Source: Spirilliplanes yamanashiensis
GTDB taxonomy: Bacteria > Actinomycetota > Actinomycetes > Mycobacteriales > Micromonosporaceae
Direction of reading: 5' to 3'
Length of the DNA stretch: 64,000 nt
Assembly (NCBI RefSeq): GCF_016863475.1
Contig: NZ_BOOY01000026.1
Location: 1 to 64,000, forward strand
The notes under the pieces are model-generated. The model was given only the letters and a program-made list of their open reading frames with translations. It was not told the origin of the DNA and did not search any database. Below are positions 24,961 through 33,063 of this stretch, one piece after another. Each line of letters starts with the position of its first letter. Within the stretch, counting starts at the first letter, position 1. The position numbers were made by a program, and so were the translations under genes.

Positions 24961-27018
24961 TCAGGAGCCGAAGCGCAGCCGCACGATGACGTTGTCGATC
25001 GTGGCGGGGGTGCCGCCCAGCTTGTCGTTGTTGGTGGAGGTCAGCCACAGGCCGCCGTCGGGGGTCTTGACGACGGTACGCAGCCTGCCCCACCGGTTGT
25101 TGAAGAAGGCGCGCGGGGTGTCGGTGCCGGTGCCCGCCGCGTTGATGGTCATGACCCAGAGCCGCGCGCCGCGGACCGCCGCCATGTAGATGGTGTTGTT
25201 GACGATCTCCAGGCCGCTGGGGGAGGCGGAGGCGGTGGACCAGGTGCGCACCGGGTTGGTGTACGCGGGGTTGCTGCACGGGCCCTCGCAGGCGGGCCAG
25301 CCGTAGTTGGCGCCCGGGCGGATGAGGTTCAGCTCGTCGAGGTTGCCCTCGCCGAACTCCGACGCCCACAGCTGCCCGCGCGAGTCCCAGGCCAGGCCCT
25401 GGACGTTGCGGTGGCCGGACGAGTAGACCCGGCTGTTGAACGGGTTGCCGGGGGCGGCGTTGCCGTTGCGGTCGACGCGCAGGATCTTGCCGTTCAGGGA
25501 GTTGAGGTTCTGCGAGGTGGAGCTGTTCTTGGCGTCGCCGGTGGCGATGTAGAGGTGGCCGTCCGGGCCGAACCGGAGCCGGCCGCCGTTGTGGTACTGG
25601 TTCTTGGCGATGCCGGTGACGACGGGGGTGCCGGTGGCGGACAGGGCGCCGTCGGCGTAGGTGTAGCGCACGACCCGGTTGTCCTGGGCGGCGGTGTGGA
25701 AGATGAACACGTACCGGTCGGTGGCGAACGTGGGGGAGACGGCGAGGCCCATCGCGCCGCCCTCGCCGTTGGTGCCGACGGCGCCGGCGACGCGGCCGAC
25801 GACGGACTTCTGCCCGGTGGCGGTGACCCGCAGCACCTCGAAGCGGTCCCGTTCGGTGACCAGCGCGGAGCCGTCGGGCAGGAAGCCGATGCCCCAGGCG
25901 ATGTCGGTGGTGGTGATGTCGCGGTCGTAGACGGGGTCGCCGCCGTTGCCGACGGCGGTGGTGCGCACGGACAGCGGCGCGGACGCGGCGGACACGTTGC
26001 CGTTCACGTCGCGGGCCCGGACGGTGTACGCGTAGGTGGTGCCGGCGACGAGCCCGCTGTCGGTGGCGGTGGTGTCGGGCACCGACTGCACGGGGGTGGT
26101 GGCGGTGCCGCGGTAGACGTCGTAGCCGGCGACGCCGGTGTTGTCGGTGGAGGCGTTCCACTGCAGGGTGACGCTGTTGGCGCCGACGGCGGTGGCGCGC
26201 AGCCCGGCGGGCACCGTCGGGGCGGTGGTGTCGTCGGCGCGCGGCGTGGTGACGAGGATGGCGTTGCTGGCCTGCGAAGGGTTGCCGGCGGCGTCGCGGG
26301 CGAGCACGGTGAGGTCGTACGCCGTGTTCGGGGTGAGGTTGGCGAGCTGGGTGCTCAGCTGGTTGGCGCCGACCGTCTTGATCCTGCTGCCGCCGTGGTA
26401 GACCTCGTAGAGCTGCACGCCGACGTTGTCGGTGGCGGCGTTCCAGGCGACGTCCACGGTGGTGGGTGTGGCGGCGCCGACCTGGCGGAAGCCGGTGGGG
26501 GCGGCGGGCGGCTGCGTGTCGGCGGGGCCGCCGTTGGCGCCGTACACCTCGAACTCGAACAGCGAGTAGCCGTACTGGGTGGCCCGGGTGGTGCCGTGCA
26601 TGCGCACGTAGCGGCCGTTGGCGTCGAGGGTGATGTCGTCGGTGCCGCCGTCGCCGGTGGTGGTGCTGTGGGCGTCGATCCAGTTGGTGCCGTCCTCGGA
26701 GACCTGGATGCGGTAGGCCCGGGCGTACGCGGCCTCCCAGCGCAGCGCGACCCGCGACAGGTGGTACGAGGCTCCGAGGTCGACACGGATCCAGCTGGGG
26801 TCGGTGCGCAGCGCGCTGGCCCAGCGGGTGGCGGCGTTGCCGTCGACGGCGTTGGCCCCGCCGAGCTGGGCGGTCTCGTCGCCGCTGGTGGTGACGGGTT
26901 TGCCGGCGGAGACGAGGGGGTCGGCGGCGTGCGCCGCGGTGGCCCCGGCCAGGGCTGCGGCGGCGGCGAGCAGGCCGGCGGCGAGAGCAGCGGTGGCCGA
27001 GCGGGGGCTCAGGCGCAT
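24961..27018 (-). CDS. Secreted PQQ-type sugar dehydrogenase with discoidin and FnIII modules
   Basis: The 685-residue exported protein begins with a signal peptide (residues about 1-33). An F5/8-type C (discoidin, CBM32-like) domain follows (about 34-165; NAVDGNAATRWAS, WIRVDLGASYHLSRVALRWE), then two fibronectin III domains and a six-bladed propeller of the soluble glucose/sorbosone dehydrogenase type (IAWGIGFLPDGSALVTER, GEGGAMGLAVSP, YHNGGRLRFGPDGHLYIATGD, SGHRNVQGLAWD, PGANYGWPACEG). Such enzymes oxidise aldoses with PQQ, although cofactor use is untested here. ATG 27018 has CGGAGGAA upstream, and the in-frame start 33 nt earlier has no such site. A promoter and an operator-like palindrome precede it. 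Confidence 0.9.
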   Translation of the reverse strand: MRLSPRSATAALAAGLLAAAAALAGATAAHAADPLVSAGKPVTTSGDETAQLGGANAVDGNAATRWASALRTDPSWIRVDLGASYHLSRVALRWEAAYARAYRIQVSEDGTNWIDAHSTTTGDGGTDDITLDANGRYVRMHGTTRATQYGYSLFEFEVYGANGGPADTQPPAAPTGFRQVGAATPTTVDVAWNAATDNVGVQLYEVYHGGSRIKTVGANQLSTQLANLTPNTAYDLTVLARDAAGNPSQASNAILVTTPRADDTTAPTVPAGLRATAVGANSVTLQWNASTDNTGVAGYDVYRGTATTPVQSVPDTTATDSGLVAGTTYAYTVRARDVNGNVSAASAPLSVRTTAVGNGGDPVYDRDITTTDIAWGIGFLPDGSALVTERDRFEVLRVTATGQKSVVGRVAGAVGTNGEGGAMGLAVSPTFATDRYVFIFHTAAQDNRVVRYTYADGALSATGTPVVTGIAKNQYHNGGRLRFGPDGHLYIATGDAKNSSTSQNLNSLNGKILRVDRNGNAAPGNPFNSRVYSSGHRNVQGLAWDSRGQLWASEFGEGNLDELNLIRPGANYGWPACEGPCSNPAYTNPVRTWSTASASPSGLEIVNNTIYMAAVRGARLWVMTINAAGTGTDTPRAFFNNRWGRLRTVVKTPDGGLWLTSTNNDKLGGTPATIDNVIVRLRFGS

Positions 27019-27042
27019 GGTTCCTCCGAATGCGACATCCGT

Positions 27043-27063
27043 TAAATTCAAGGACCGAATTTA
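27043..27063. promoter_or_regulatory. Operator-like inverted repeat at the PQQ-dehydrogenase start site
   Basis: TAAATTC-N7-GAATTTA is a perfect 7-7-7 inverted repeat and strikingly AT-rich in this genome. It begins 4 bp downstream of the -10 of the sugar dehydrogenase promoter, covering the expected transcription start, the usual place for a repressor site. Confidence 0.55.
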
Positions 27064-27067
27064 GGGG

Positions 27068-27096
27068 ATGCTAGGGAGGTGCGCCGGGCCCGTCAA
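27068..27096 (-). promoter_or_regulatory. Promoter of the PQQ-type sugar dehydrogenase gene
   Basis: On the reverse strand TTGACG (27096-27091), a 17-bp spacer and TAGCAT (27073-27068) match the vegetative promoter consensus well. The predicted start site is near 27060, giving a leader of about 40 nt with a strong ribosome-binding site. Confidence 0.65.
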
Positions 27097-27107
27097 TAGA
27101 CGAGCGC

Positions 27108-28076
27108 CTATCCGGTGGGTCGCCCGTAGCCGTGCACGGGAGCGAAGTCGGCGTCCTCGACGCGCACCCGCTCGCCGAACTCGGGCGCGTGGACGATCTT
27201 CCCGCCGCCGATGTAGAGGCCGACGTGGGAGATGCCGCCGTAGTAGAAGACGAGGTCGCCGGGGCGCAGGTCGGCCCGGCTCACGTGGCGCATCTCGTGG
27301 TACTGCCGGCGGGCGTTGTGCGCCAGCCGCGCGCCGCCCCGCGCCCAGGCCTGCGAGGTGAGCCCCGAGCAGTCGTAGGCGTCGGGGCCGTCCGCGCCCC
27401 ACCGGTACGGCTTGCCGATCTGCGCGAACGCGAACGCGACCGCCCGGCCCGCGGCGCCCGGCACGTACGGCGGGGGCGGCAGCTCCACATCGGGCAGCCG
27501 GTAACCGCCGCCGTAGGCGTCGCGGCGCAGCGCCTGCAGCGCGGCGATCTGCTGCTCGATGGCGGCGCGGGTGGCGGCGAGGCGGGCGCGCTGGCGGTTC
27601 TGCTCGGCGGCGGTCGCCTCCAGGGCCGCGCGGGTGGCGTCCACCCGGTCGCGGGCCATCCGGAACGCGTCGATCGCCCGGCGCTGCTCGGTGTCGATCC
27701 GGTGCAGGGTGAGCAGCTGGTCCACGAAGTCGCGCGGGTTGCGCGTGCTGAGCAGGGTCACGTCGGGCCCGTACAGGTTGTGCCGGTAGAGGCTGGCGGC
27801 GAGCCCGCCCAGGGTGCGCTGGCGGGCGTCCAGGTCGGCCTCCAGGGGCGCGAGCGTGCCGTCGAGCGTGCGTGCCCGGGCGAGGGTCTCGCGCAGTGCG
27901 ATCCCGGCGTCGTTGTACTGCTCCACGACGGTCTCCAGCCGGCGGGCCGCGTCGGTGATGCGCTGGTCGAGCGCGGCGGCGCCCGGCGGGTCCGCCGACG
28001 CGGGGGCGCCCCCGGCGGCCGGGGCGAGCAGACCGAGGCAGAGGAGCAGCGCAGCGACACGGCCAGACTTGGACAT
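27108..28076 (-). CDS. Secreted NlpC/P60 peptidoglycan endopeptidase
   Basis: The 322-residue exported protein has a signal peptide (VAALLLCLGLLAPAAGGAPASA), a long coiled-coil region (about 40-190) and a C-terminal NlpC/P60 domain: AFAQIGKPYRWGADGPDAYDCSGLTSQAW with the catalytic Cys, ISHVGLYIGGGKIVHAP with the catalytic His, and RPGDLVFYY. It probably cuts stem-peptide bonds in the cell wall, like RipA/RipC proteins. ATG 28076 is chosen for the signal peptide; GTG 28085 is possible. It is divergent from csoR across only 67 bp that contain the copper operator, so copper could influence it as well. Confidence 0.92.
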   Translation of the reverse strand: MSKSGRVAALLLCLGLLAPAAGGAPASADPPGAAALDQRITDAARRLETVVEQYNDAGIALRETLARARTLDGTLAPLEADLDARQRTLGGLAASLYRHNLYGPDVTLLSTRNPRDFVDQLLTLHRIDTEQRRAIDAFRMARDRVDATRAALEATAAEQNRQRARLAATRAAIEQQIAALQALRRDAYGGGYRLPDVELPPPPYVPGAAGRAVAFAFAQIGKPYRWGADGPDAYDCSGLTSQAWARGGARLAHNARRQYHEMRHVSRADLRPGDLVFYYGGISHVGLYIGGGKIVHAPEFGERVRVEDADFAPVHGYGRPTG

Positions 28077-28115
28077 ATCAGACACAACGACGGGATGGCC
28101 GACTCGGCGACGCTG

Positions 28116-28132
28116 ATACTCCAGGGGGGTAT
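28116..28132. promoter_or_regulatory. CsoR operator
   Basis: ATACTCC-AGG-GGGGTAT matches the known CsoR palindrome (ATACCCC-N3-GGGGTAT) with one mismatch. It lies directly on the csoR -10 region, 12-28 nt before the start codon. Confidence 0.7.
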
Positions 28133-28137
28133 ATGCT
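28132..28137 (+). promoter_or_regulatory. -10 element of leaderless csoR operon
   Basis: TATGCT ends 6 nt before the csoR ATG and overlaps the right arm of the operator by 1 nt. No ribosome-binding site is present for csoR. Confidence 0.5.
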
Positions 28138-28143
28138 GGGGGC

Positions 28144-28440
28144 ATGACCGAAGAGCACGCCGGCCCCCACGGCTACTCCGGCGACAAGGCCGCCCTGCTC
28201 GGGCGCCTGCGCCGCATCGAGGGACAGGTCCGCGGCCTGCAGCGGATGGTCGACGAGGACACCTACTGCATCGACGTCCTCACCCAGATCTCCGCCGCCA
28301 CCCGCGCGCTGCAGGCCGTCGCCGTCGGCCTGCTCGAGGACCACCTGGCCCACTGCGTCGTCGACGCCGCCCGCGCCGGCGACCCGTCGGCCAAGGTCAA
28401 AGAGGCGTCCGACGCCATCGCCCGGCTCGTCCGTTCCTAG
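28144..28440 (+). CDS. csoR: Copper-sensing repressor CsoR
   Basis: The 98-residue all-helical repressor releases DNA when it binds Cu(I). The ligand set is visible: Cys in DTYCIDVLTQ, then His and Cys in LLEDHLAHCVVDA. RLRRIEGQVRGLQRMV is the family signature. It heads a three-gene unit with copZ and a His-rich secreted protein. A CsoR-type operator and a TATGCT -10 lie just upstream, so the gene is probably autoregulated and leaderless. Other members of the family sense Ni, but the Cys-His-Cys triad favours copper. Confidence 0.93.
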   Translation: MTEEHAGPHGYSGDKAALLGRLRRIEGQVRGLQRMVDEDTYCIDVLTQISAATRALQAVAVGLLEDHLAHCVVDAARAGDPSAKVKEASDAIARLVRS

Positions 28441-28452
28441 AAAGGCACCGCC

Positions 28453-28671
28453 ATGAGCGTCACCACCACCTACACGGTCACCGGCATGACCTGCGGGCAC
28501 TGCGCGCAGGCCGTCACCACCGAGCTGACCACGCTCGCCGGCGTCGAGGACGTCCAGGTCGACGTCGCCGCCGGCGCGGTCACCGTCACCAGCGCCGCGC
28601 CGCTCGCCGAGGACGAGGTGCGCGCCGCCGTCGACGAGGCCGGCTACGAACTGGCCGGCGCCGGTGCCTGA
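28453..28671 (+). CDS. copZ: Copper chaperone CopZ (HMA domain)
   Basis: The 72-residue protein has the heavy-metal-associated fold with the Cu(I)-binding motif GMTCGHC at residues 11-17. It carries copper in the cytoplasm to a P-type ATPase or to CsoR. It sits 12 nt after csoR with a GAAAGG ribosome-binding site and overlaps the next gene. No CopA ATPase gene adjoins it, so the exporter must be elsewhere or replaced. Confidence 0.94.
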   Translation: MSVTTTYTVTGMTCGHCAQAVTTELTTLAGVEDVQVDVAAGAVTVTSAAPLAEDEVRAAVDEAGYELAGAGA

Positions 28672-29620
28672 GACCGCCGAGCTGCAGCCGGCCGCCGCGG
28701 CGCCGCCCGCCGAGCGGGCGGGCTTCCGGCTCGCCGTGTTCGCCGCGGTGCTCGTCGTCGCGCTCGCCACCGGTTTCGGGGCGGGCCGCCTCACCGGCGC
28801 GCCGGCCGCCGCGCCGTCCGCGCCCGCGCAGCCCGCCCCCGCGGCTGAGCCGGCCGGCGACGGCCACGACCACGGCGGCGGCACGGGCACCGCGGCCGCC
28901 CCCGGCGCGCCTCCCGCCGGCGCGGCCGCCGAGGTGGGCGGCCTGTCGCTGAGCGCGGCCGGGCTGCGGCTCGTGCCCGCCGCGGGCGCCCTCGCGGCCG
29001 GCCGGCCGCAGCAGCTGTCGTTCCGCATCGAGGACTCCGCCGGCGCCCCGGTCACCCGGTTCGCCGTCGTGCACGACAAGCAACTGCACCTCATCGTCGC
29101 CCGCCGCGACCTCACCGGCTTCCAGCACCTGCACCCGCAGATGGCCGCCGACGGCACGTGGAGCACGCCGCTGACGCTGCCCGCCGCCGGGCCGTGGCGG
29201 ATGTTCGCCGACTTCACCGCCGTCGGCGCCGACGGCACGAACACGGCGGTCACCCTGGGCGCCGACCTGACCGTGCCGGGCGACTACCGGCCCGAGCCGC
29301 TGCCCGCCCCGGCGACGACCGCCCAGGCCGGGCCGTACGCCGTGCACTACGAGGGCGCGCCGCGCACCGGCGCCGCCCAGCCGCTGCTGTTCCACGTGGC
29401 CGGGGCGCAGCTCGAGCCGTACCTGGGCGCGTTCGGGCACCTGGTCGTGCTCCGCGAGGGCGACCTCGGGTACGTCCACGTGCACCCGGAGGAGCAGCTG
29501 GTCGACGGGGCGCTGAAGTTCTGGCTCACCGCCCCGAGCCGCGGCGCCTACCGGATGTTCCTGGACGTCCAGGTCGGCGGGACGGTGCACACGGCCGCGT
29601 TCTCCCTGACGGTCAGCTGA
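28664..29620 (+). CDS. Membrane-anchored His-rich protein of the copper operon
   Basis: The 318-residue protein has one N-terminal membrane helix (LAVFAAVLVVALATGFGAG), an Ala/Pro-rich linker with HDHGGG, and two similar extracytoplasmic beta domains. Each domain carries a His motif: LHLIVARRDLTGFQHLHP in the first and FGHLVVLREGDLGYVHVHPEE in the second. Its GTG start overlaps the copZ stop by 8 nt, so it is part of the CsoR regulon. A role in binding or buffering copper outside the membrane is likely but inferred. The usual ATPase (copA) is absent from this position. Confidence 0.78.
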   Translation: MPETAELQPAAAAPPAERAGFRLAVFAAVLVVALATGFGAGRLTGAPAAAPSAPAQPAPAAEPAGDGHDHGGGTGTAAAPGAPPAGAAAEVGGLSLSAAGLRLVPAAGALAAGRPQQLSFRIEDSAGAPVTRFAVVHDKQLHLIVARRDLTGFQHLHPQMAADGTWSTPLTLPAAGPWRMFADFTAVGADGTNTAVTLGADLTVPGDYRPEPLPAPATTAQAGPYAVHYEGAPRTGAAQPLLFHVAGAQLEPYLGAFGHLVVLREGDLGYVHVHPEEQLVDGALKFWLTAPSRGAYRMFLDVQVGGTVHTAAFSLTVS

Positions 29621-30752
29621 GCAGCGTCTCCAGCGCCGGCGTCACGCCCCACTGGCCGGTCAGCGCGTCGTACTCGGCGCGCTGGCCGTCCGTGGCGGCG
29701 GCGCCCGTGCGGCGGGCCCGCAGCAGCAGGTTGCGCGGGGTGTGCGCCGAGTCGACGAACTCCACCACGTCCACCCGGTAGCCGTGCAGCCGCAGCAGCG
29801 AGGCGCGCAGCGCGTCGGTGAGCGCGTCGGCGTACCGCTCGCGCAGGATCGCGTGCCGGGTCAGCGCTGCGTACGGCTCGGGCGCGGCGCCGCGCTTCAG
29901 CTGGGCGGCGATGTCGTGGTGGCAGCACGGCGCGGCCAGCAGCCACCGCGCGTCCCACCGCACCGCCCGGGCCAGCGCCTGGTCGGTGGCGGTGTCGCAG
30001 GCGTGCAGCGCGAGGACCAGGTCCGGCGCGGGCTCCACCACGGCGTCGGCGATCGTCCCGGCGACGAAGCGCACCCGGTCGGCGCAGCCGAGCTGCTCGG
30101 CGACGGCCGTGTTGCGCACCCGCTGGTCCTCCCGCACGTCGACGCCGACCAGCTCCACGTCCGCGCCGCGGGCGGTCAGGTACCGGTACGCCGCGAACGT
30201 CAGGTACGCGTTGCCGCAGCCCAGGTCGACCACCCGCAGCGGGGTGGGCAGCTCGTCGGGCAGCGTCGCGGCCAGCGCCCGCAGGAACGCGTCCACCTGC
30301 CGCCGCTTCGCCGCGGTGCCGCCGACGACCGCGAACAGCGGGTCGCCCGGGTCCAGCAGGTACGCCTTCTCCCGGTCGTGCGCGGCCGGCGGCGCGGCGG
30401 CGGGCCCGGCGGCGCCCGCCCGGTGCACCTGCGCGTCGCCCTTCTTCGTCACCCGCACCTGCACGGTCGCGGCCGCGGTCTCCACGTGCCAGTTGCCGAA
30501 CGGCTCGGCCAGCAGGGCGTCCACCGCCGCCGCGGCCTCCGCGCCGGGCGCCACGTTGCGGGTGTACGGCCGCGCGCCGTCGTTCGTCACGATCTGCAGC
30601 CGCGACCCCGCCTTGAGCGCCACGGGCCGCAGCTCCGCGCGCACGACGGACGGCTGCTGCCCGCGCCGCCGCCCCGCCGCCACCGCGCGGGTCAGGTCGG
30701 GGTCCAGGAGCAGGGCCCGCACCTCGGCGAGCGCGTCATCAAGTGCCGGCAC
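29613..30752 (-). CDS. SAM-dependent methyltransferase (Methyltransf_32-like)
   Basis: The 379-residue protein has a unique N-terminal domain (about 1-150) and a class I methyltransferase fold: LRVVDLGCGNAYLTFAAYR, VELVGVDVRED, LVLALHACDTATDQAL and LLAAPCCHHDIAAQL. The APCCHH motif is typical of the Methyltransf_32 group (GSTCD/METTL25-like), whose substrates are mostly RNA or unknown. The GTG at 30752 is chosen since a longer start would overlap the divergent gene; GATGAT lies 6 nt before it. It overlaps the copper protein gene by 8 bp at the 3' end. Confidence 0.85.
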   Translation of the reverse strand: MPALDDALAEVRALLLDPDLTRAVAAGRRRGQQPSVVRAELRPVALKAGSRLQIVTNDGARPYTRNVAPGAEAAAAVDALLAEPFGNWHVETAAATVQVRVTKKGDAQVHRAGAAGPAAAPPAAHDREKAYLLDPGDPLFAVVGGTAAKRRQVDAFLRALAATLPDELPTPLRVVDLGCGNAYLTFAAYRYLTARGADVELVGVDVREDQRVRNTAVAEQLGCADRVRFVAGTIADAVVEPAPDLVLALHACDTATDQALARAVRWDARWLLAAPCCHHDIAAQLKRGAAPEPYAALTRHAILRERYADALTDALRASLLRLHGYRVDVVEFVDSAHTPRNLLLRARRTGAAATDGQRAEYDALTGQWGVTPALETLLS

Positions 30753-30797
30753 GCCCCCATCATCCGCGCCGCCCCGGCGGCTCCCAAATCGGCGATC

Positions 30798-30803
30798 TAT
30801 GCT
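30798..30803 (+). promoter_or_regulatory. -10 element of leaderless small membrane protein gene
   Basis: TATGCT ends 7 nt before the ATG at 30811. The ATG inside the hexamer (30799) is in frame but is more likely part of the promoter. Confidence 0.45.
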
Positions 30804-30810
30804 GCGCGCC

Positions 30811-31266
30811 ATGCCCGAAGCCCGGCCGCCCGTCCTCGGCACCGTCGTCTACGCGATCCTGCTGCGCCTCGTCACGGCGGTGGCGACCCTGTTCGTCCTG
30901 TGGCCGGTGCTCGGCGTGCCGGCCGCGCTGCTCTACGGCACGTCGTTCCTGGCCGCCGGGGTCGCCGCCGAGCTGCTGCTCGGCGGCCTGCTCGTGGTCA
31001 CCGGCCTGGTCGCGGGCGTGCGGGTGCGCCGGGACCCCGCGTTCCACCACCGCGCGGCGGTCACCACCGGTTGGGTGATCGTCGTCGACACGGCGCTGTA
31101 CCTGGTCGGCGTCGCCGTCGGGCTGGGGCTGGTCGGGTGGGCGGTGCTGCCGTCGATCGTGGCCGGCAACGCCGTGCTGATCTGGCTGGGCGTGCGCATC
31201 ATCCGGCGCGGCCGGGCGCTGGCGCCGCCGCCGGAGACCGACGAGGAGCCCGCCGGCCGGCGGTAG
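30811..31266 (+). CDS. Small integral membrane protein, unknown
   Basis: The 151-residue protein has four predicted membrane helices (VVYAILLRLVTAVATLFVLW, SFLAAGVAAELLLGGLLVVTG, VTTGWVIVVDTALYLVGVAVG, WAVLPSIVAGNAVLIWLG) and a short charged tail. I do not recognise a family. It is divergent from the methyltransferase gene (58-bp gap) and followed after 21 nt by an AraC-type regulator that has its own -10 element. Confidence 0.75.
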   Translation: MPEARPPVLGTVVYAILLRLVTAVATLFVLWPVLGVPAALLYGTSFLAAGVAAELLLGGLLVVTGLVAGVRVRRDPAFHHRAAVTTGWVIVVDTALYLVGVAVGLGLVGWAVLPSIVAGNAVLIWLGVRIIRRGRALAPPPETDEEPAGRR

Positions 31267-31275
31267 GGCCGGCGG

Positions 31276-31281
31276 TAGCGT
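31276..31281 (+). promoter_or_regulatory. -10 element of leaderless araC-type gene
   Basis: TAGCGT ends 6 nt before the ATG at 31288. Confidence 0.45.
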
Positions 31282-31287
31282 GGGCGG

Positions 31288-31725
31288 ATGACCGGCACGC
31301 TGCTGCCGCACCTGCGGGCGGCCCGCGACCACGCGGACCGGCACTACGCCGAGCCGCTCGACCTGGCCCGGCTGGCCGCCGTCGCCGGGATGTCGCGGCA
31401 CCACTTCGTGCGCCGGTTCCGCGCCGCCTACGGCGAGACCCCGCTGAGGTACGTCTCCCGCCGGCGCATCGAACGGGCCCAGGACCTGCTGCGCGCCGCC
31501 AACCTGACCGTCACCGAGGTGTGCATGCTGGTCGGCTACTCCAGCCTGGGCTCGTTCTCCGCCCGGTTCACCGAGCTGGTGGGGGAGAGCCCGACGGCGT
31601 ACCGGGAGCGGTGGGCGGCCCAGGGCGGCGGGCACATCCCGGGCTGCTGGTTCTTCATGCGCGGGGTGGTCGCGCAATCGGGGAGAAGCGCCGGCGGCGG
31701 GTCCGGCCGTAGCGTCGGGGAATGA
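31288..31725 (+). CDS. AraC-family regulator (DNA-binding domain only)
   Basis: The 145-residue protein is almost only the double helix-turn-helix of AraC/XylS regulators: LDLARLAAVAGMSRHHFVRRF and VTEVCMLVGYSSLGSFSARF, followed by FTELVGESPTAYRERW. No ligand domain is present, as in SoxS- or MarA-size members. Its stop overlaps the start of a VOC protein gene (ATGA), a pairing common in actinomycetes, so it probably controls that gene. TAGCGT lies 6 nt before the ATG. Confidence 0.92.
   Translation: MTGTLLPHLRAARDHADRHYAEPLDLARLAAVAGMSRHHFVRRFRAAYGETPLRYVSRRRIERAQDLLRAANLTVTEVCMLVGYSSLGSFSARFTELVGESPTAYRERWAAQGGGHIPGCWFFMRGVVAQSGRSAGGGSGRSVGE
31710..31715 (+). promoter_or_regulatory. Possible internal -10 element before the VOC gene
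   Basis: TAGCGT ends 6 nt before the VOC gene ATG and lies within the araC 3' end. It could allow separate transcription. Confidence 0.3.
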
Positions 31726-32135
31726 TCCTCAACGTCTCGCTCATGACCGTGTACTGCCTGGACCAGGACGCCACCCGCGACTTCTACGTGGAGCACCTGG
31801 GGTTCCGGCCGGGCGTCGACCAGACCGCCGGGCCGGGGTTCCGCTGGGTCACCCTCGTGCACCCGAACCAGCCGGAACTGGAGCTGACCCTGATGGTGCC
31901 GGGGCCGCCGCTGACCGAGGAGGCGGCGGCGTTCGTGCGCAAGCAGCTGGAGGCCGGGCAGATGGGCGGCTTCGGGCTGCGGGTCGACGACTGCCGGCGC
32001 ACCGTGGCGGAGCTGGCGGCCGCCGGCGTCCCGGTGCTGCAGGAGCCGTCGGACCGGCCGTACGGCGTCGAGGCCGTCATCCGCGACAACACGGGCAACT
32101 GGCTCGTGCTCGTGGAGAAGCCCATTCAGGAATAG
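31722..32135 (+). CDS. VOC-family protein paired with AraC regulator
   Basis: The 137-residue protein has the glyoxalase/dioxygenase fold: VYCLDQDATRDFYVEHLGFR, WVTLVHPNQPELELTLM, GFGLRVDDCRRTVAELAAAGV and AVIRDNTGNWLVLVEKP. The terminal Glu and the His in VHPNQPE could be metal ligands. The reaction is unknown. Its start overlaps the araC-type gene by 4 nt, so it is probably the regulator's target or sensor partner. Confidence 0.9.
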   Translation: MILNVSLMTVYCLDQDATRDFYVEHLGFRPGVDQTAGPGFRWVTLVHPNQPELELTLMVPGPPLTEEAAAFVRKQLEAGQMGGFGLRVDDCRRTVAELAAAGVPVLQEPSDRPYGVEAVIRDNTGNWLVLVEKPIQE

Positions 32136-32312
32136 CGACTGCGGACCGTCATATTCGGCGGACACTCCGTGTTGTCGCAGCTCACGGACGCCGCGCCGGC
32201 CTTGTGTGCGCGAAGCGTACCCCCATTCGGCGGGCCTCGCAGAAATCTTGACAATTGCTGCGCGACTCGGCGACGGTGGATGTCTTCCTGCCCCCCAGTG
32301 AAGAGGAATTCC

Positions 32313-33026
32313 ATGCGTAGAGGACGTCTTCTCGCAGCAGTTTCCGCGCTCTTCGTGGCCGCCACGGCGGCGGTGACCGCGCTCGTGCCGGGCACCGCCT
32401 CCGCGGCCGCCTTCCCGGTGAGCGAGGCGCAGTTCAACCAGATGTTCCCGAACCGGATCGCGTTCTACTCCTACGCCGGGCTGGTCGATGCCGCCGGCAA
32501 GTACGCCGCCTTCACCGGCTCCGGCGACGAGACGGTCCGCAAGCAGGAGGCGGCCGCGTTCCTCGCCAACATCAACCACGAGTCCGGCGGCCTCGTGCAC
32601 GTCGAGGAGCTCAACCAGGCCAACTGGCCGCTGTACTGCGACGCCGCCCAGCCGTACGGCTGCCCGGCCGGCCAGGCCGCCTACCACGGCCGCGGGCCCA
32701 TCCAGCTCAGCTGGAACTTCAACTACAAGGCGGCCGGCGACGCGCTCGGCCTGGACCTGCTGAACAACCCCGACCTGGTCAAGAACGACGCGTCGGTCGC
32801 CTACCAGACGGGTGTCTGGTACTGGATGACCCAGACCGGTCCCGGCTCGTCGACCCCGCACGACGCCATCGTCAACGGGCGCGGCTTCGGCGAGACGATC
32901 CGCAGCATCAACGGCTCGCTGGAGTGCAACGGCGGCAACCCCGCCCAGGTGCAGAGCCGGATCGACGCGTACCAGCGCTTCACCCAGATCCTCGGCGTCG
33001 AGCCCGGCGGCAACCTGAGCTGCTGA
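32313..33026 (+). CDS. Secreted GH19 chitinase
   Basis: The 237-residue exported enzyme has a signal peptide (LLAAVSALFVAATAAVTALVPGTASA) and a GH19 catalytic domain: FLANINHESGGL with the acid Glu, YHGRGPIQLSWNFNYKAAG, and AIVNGRGFGETIRSING. GH19 enzymes cut chitin with inversion. There is no separate chitin-binding module, so it is the compact bacterial type. AGAGGA precedes the ATG. A TTGACA (32252-32257) lies in the leader without a clear -10. It belongs to a chitin-directed group with the LPMO and S1 protease 2-3 kb downstream. Confidence 0.93.
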   Translation: MRRGRLLAAVSALFVAATAAVTALVPGTASAAAFPVSEAQFNQMFPNRIAFYSYAGLVDAAGKYAAFTGSGDETVRKQEAAAFLANINHESGGLVHVEELNQANWPLYCDAAQPYGCPAGQAAYHGRGPIQLSWNFNYKAAGDALGLDLLNNPDLVKNDASVAYQTGVWYWMTQTGPGSSTPHDAIVNGRGFGETIRSINGSLECNGGNPAQVQSRIDAYQRFTQILGVEPGGNLSC

Positions 33027-33045
33027 GCCCGGCCGCGGCCGCCGT

Positions 33046-33063
33046 CCTCACCCCCGGGTGAGG
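33046..33063. terminator. Small convergent-gene hairpin (chitinase / kinase)
   Basis: CCTCACCC-CC-GGGTGAGG forms an 8-bp stem 20 nt after the chitinase stop. It overlaps the stop codon of the opposing kinase gene. Confidence 0.4.
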
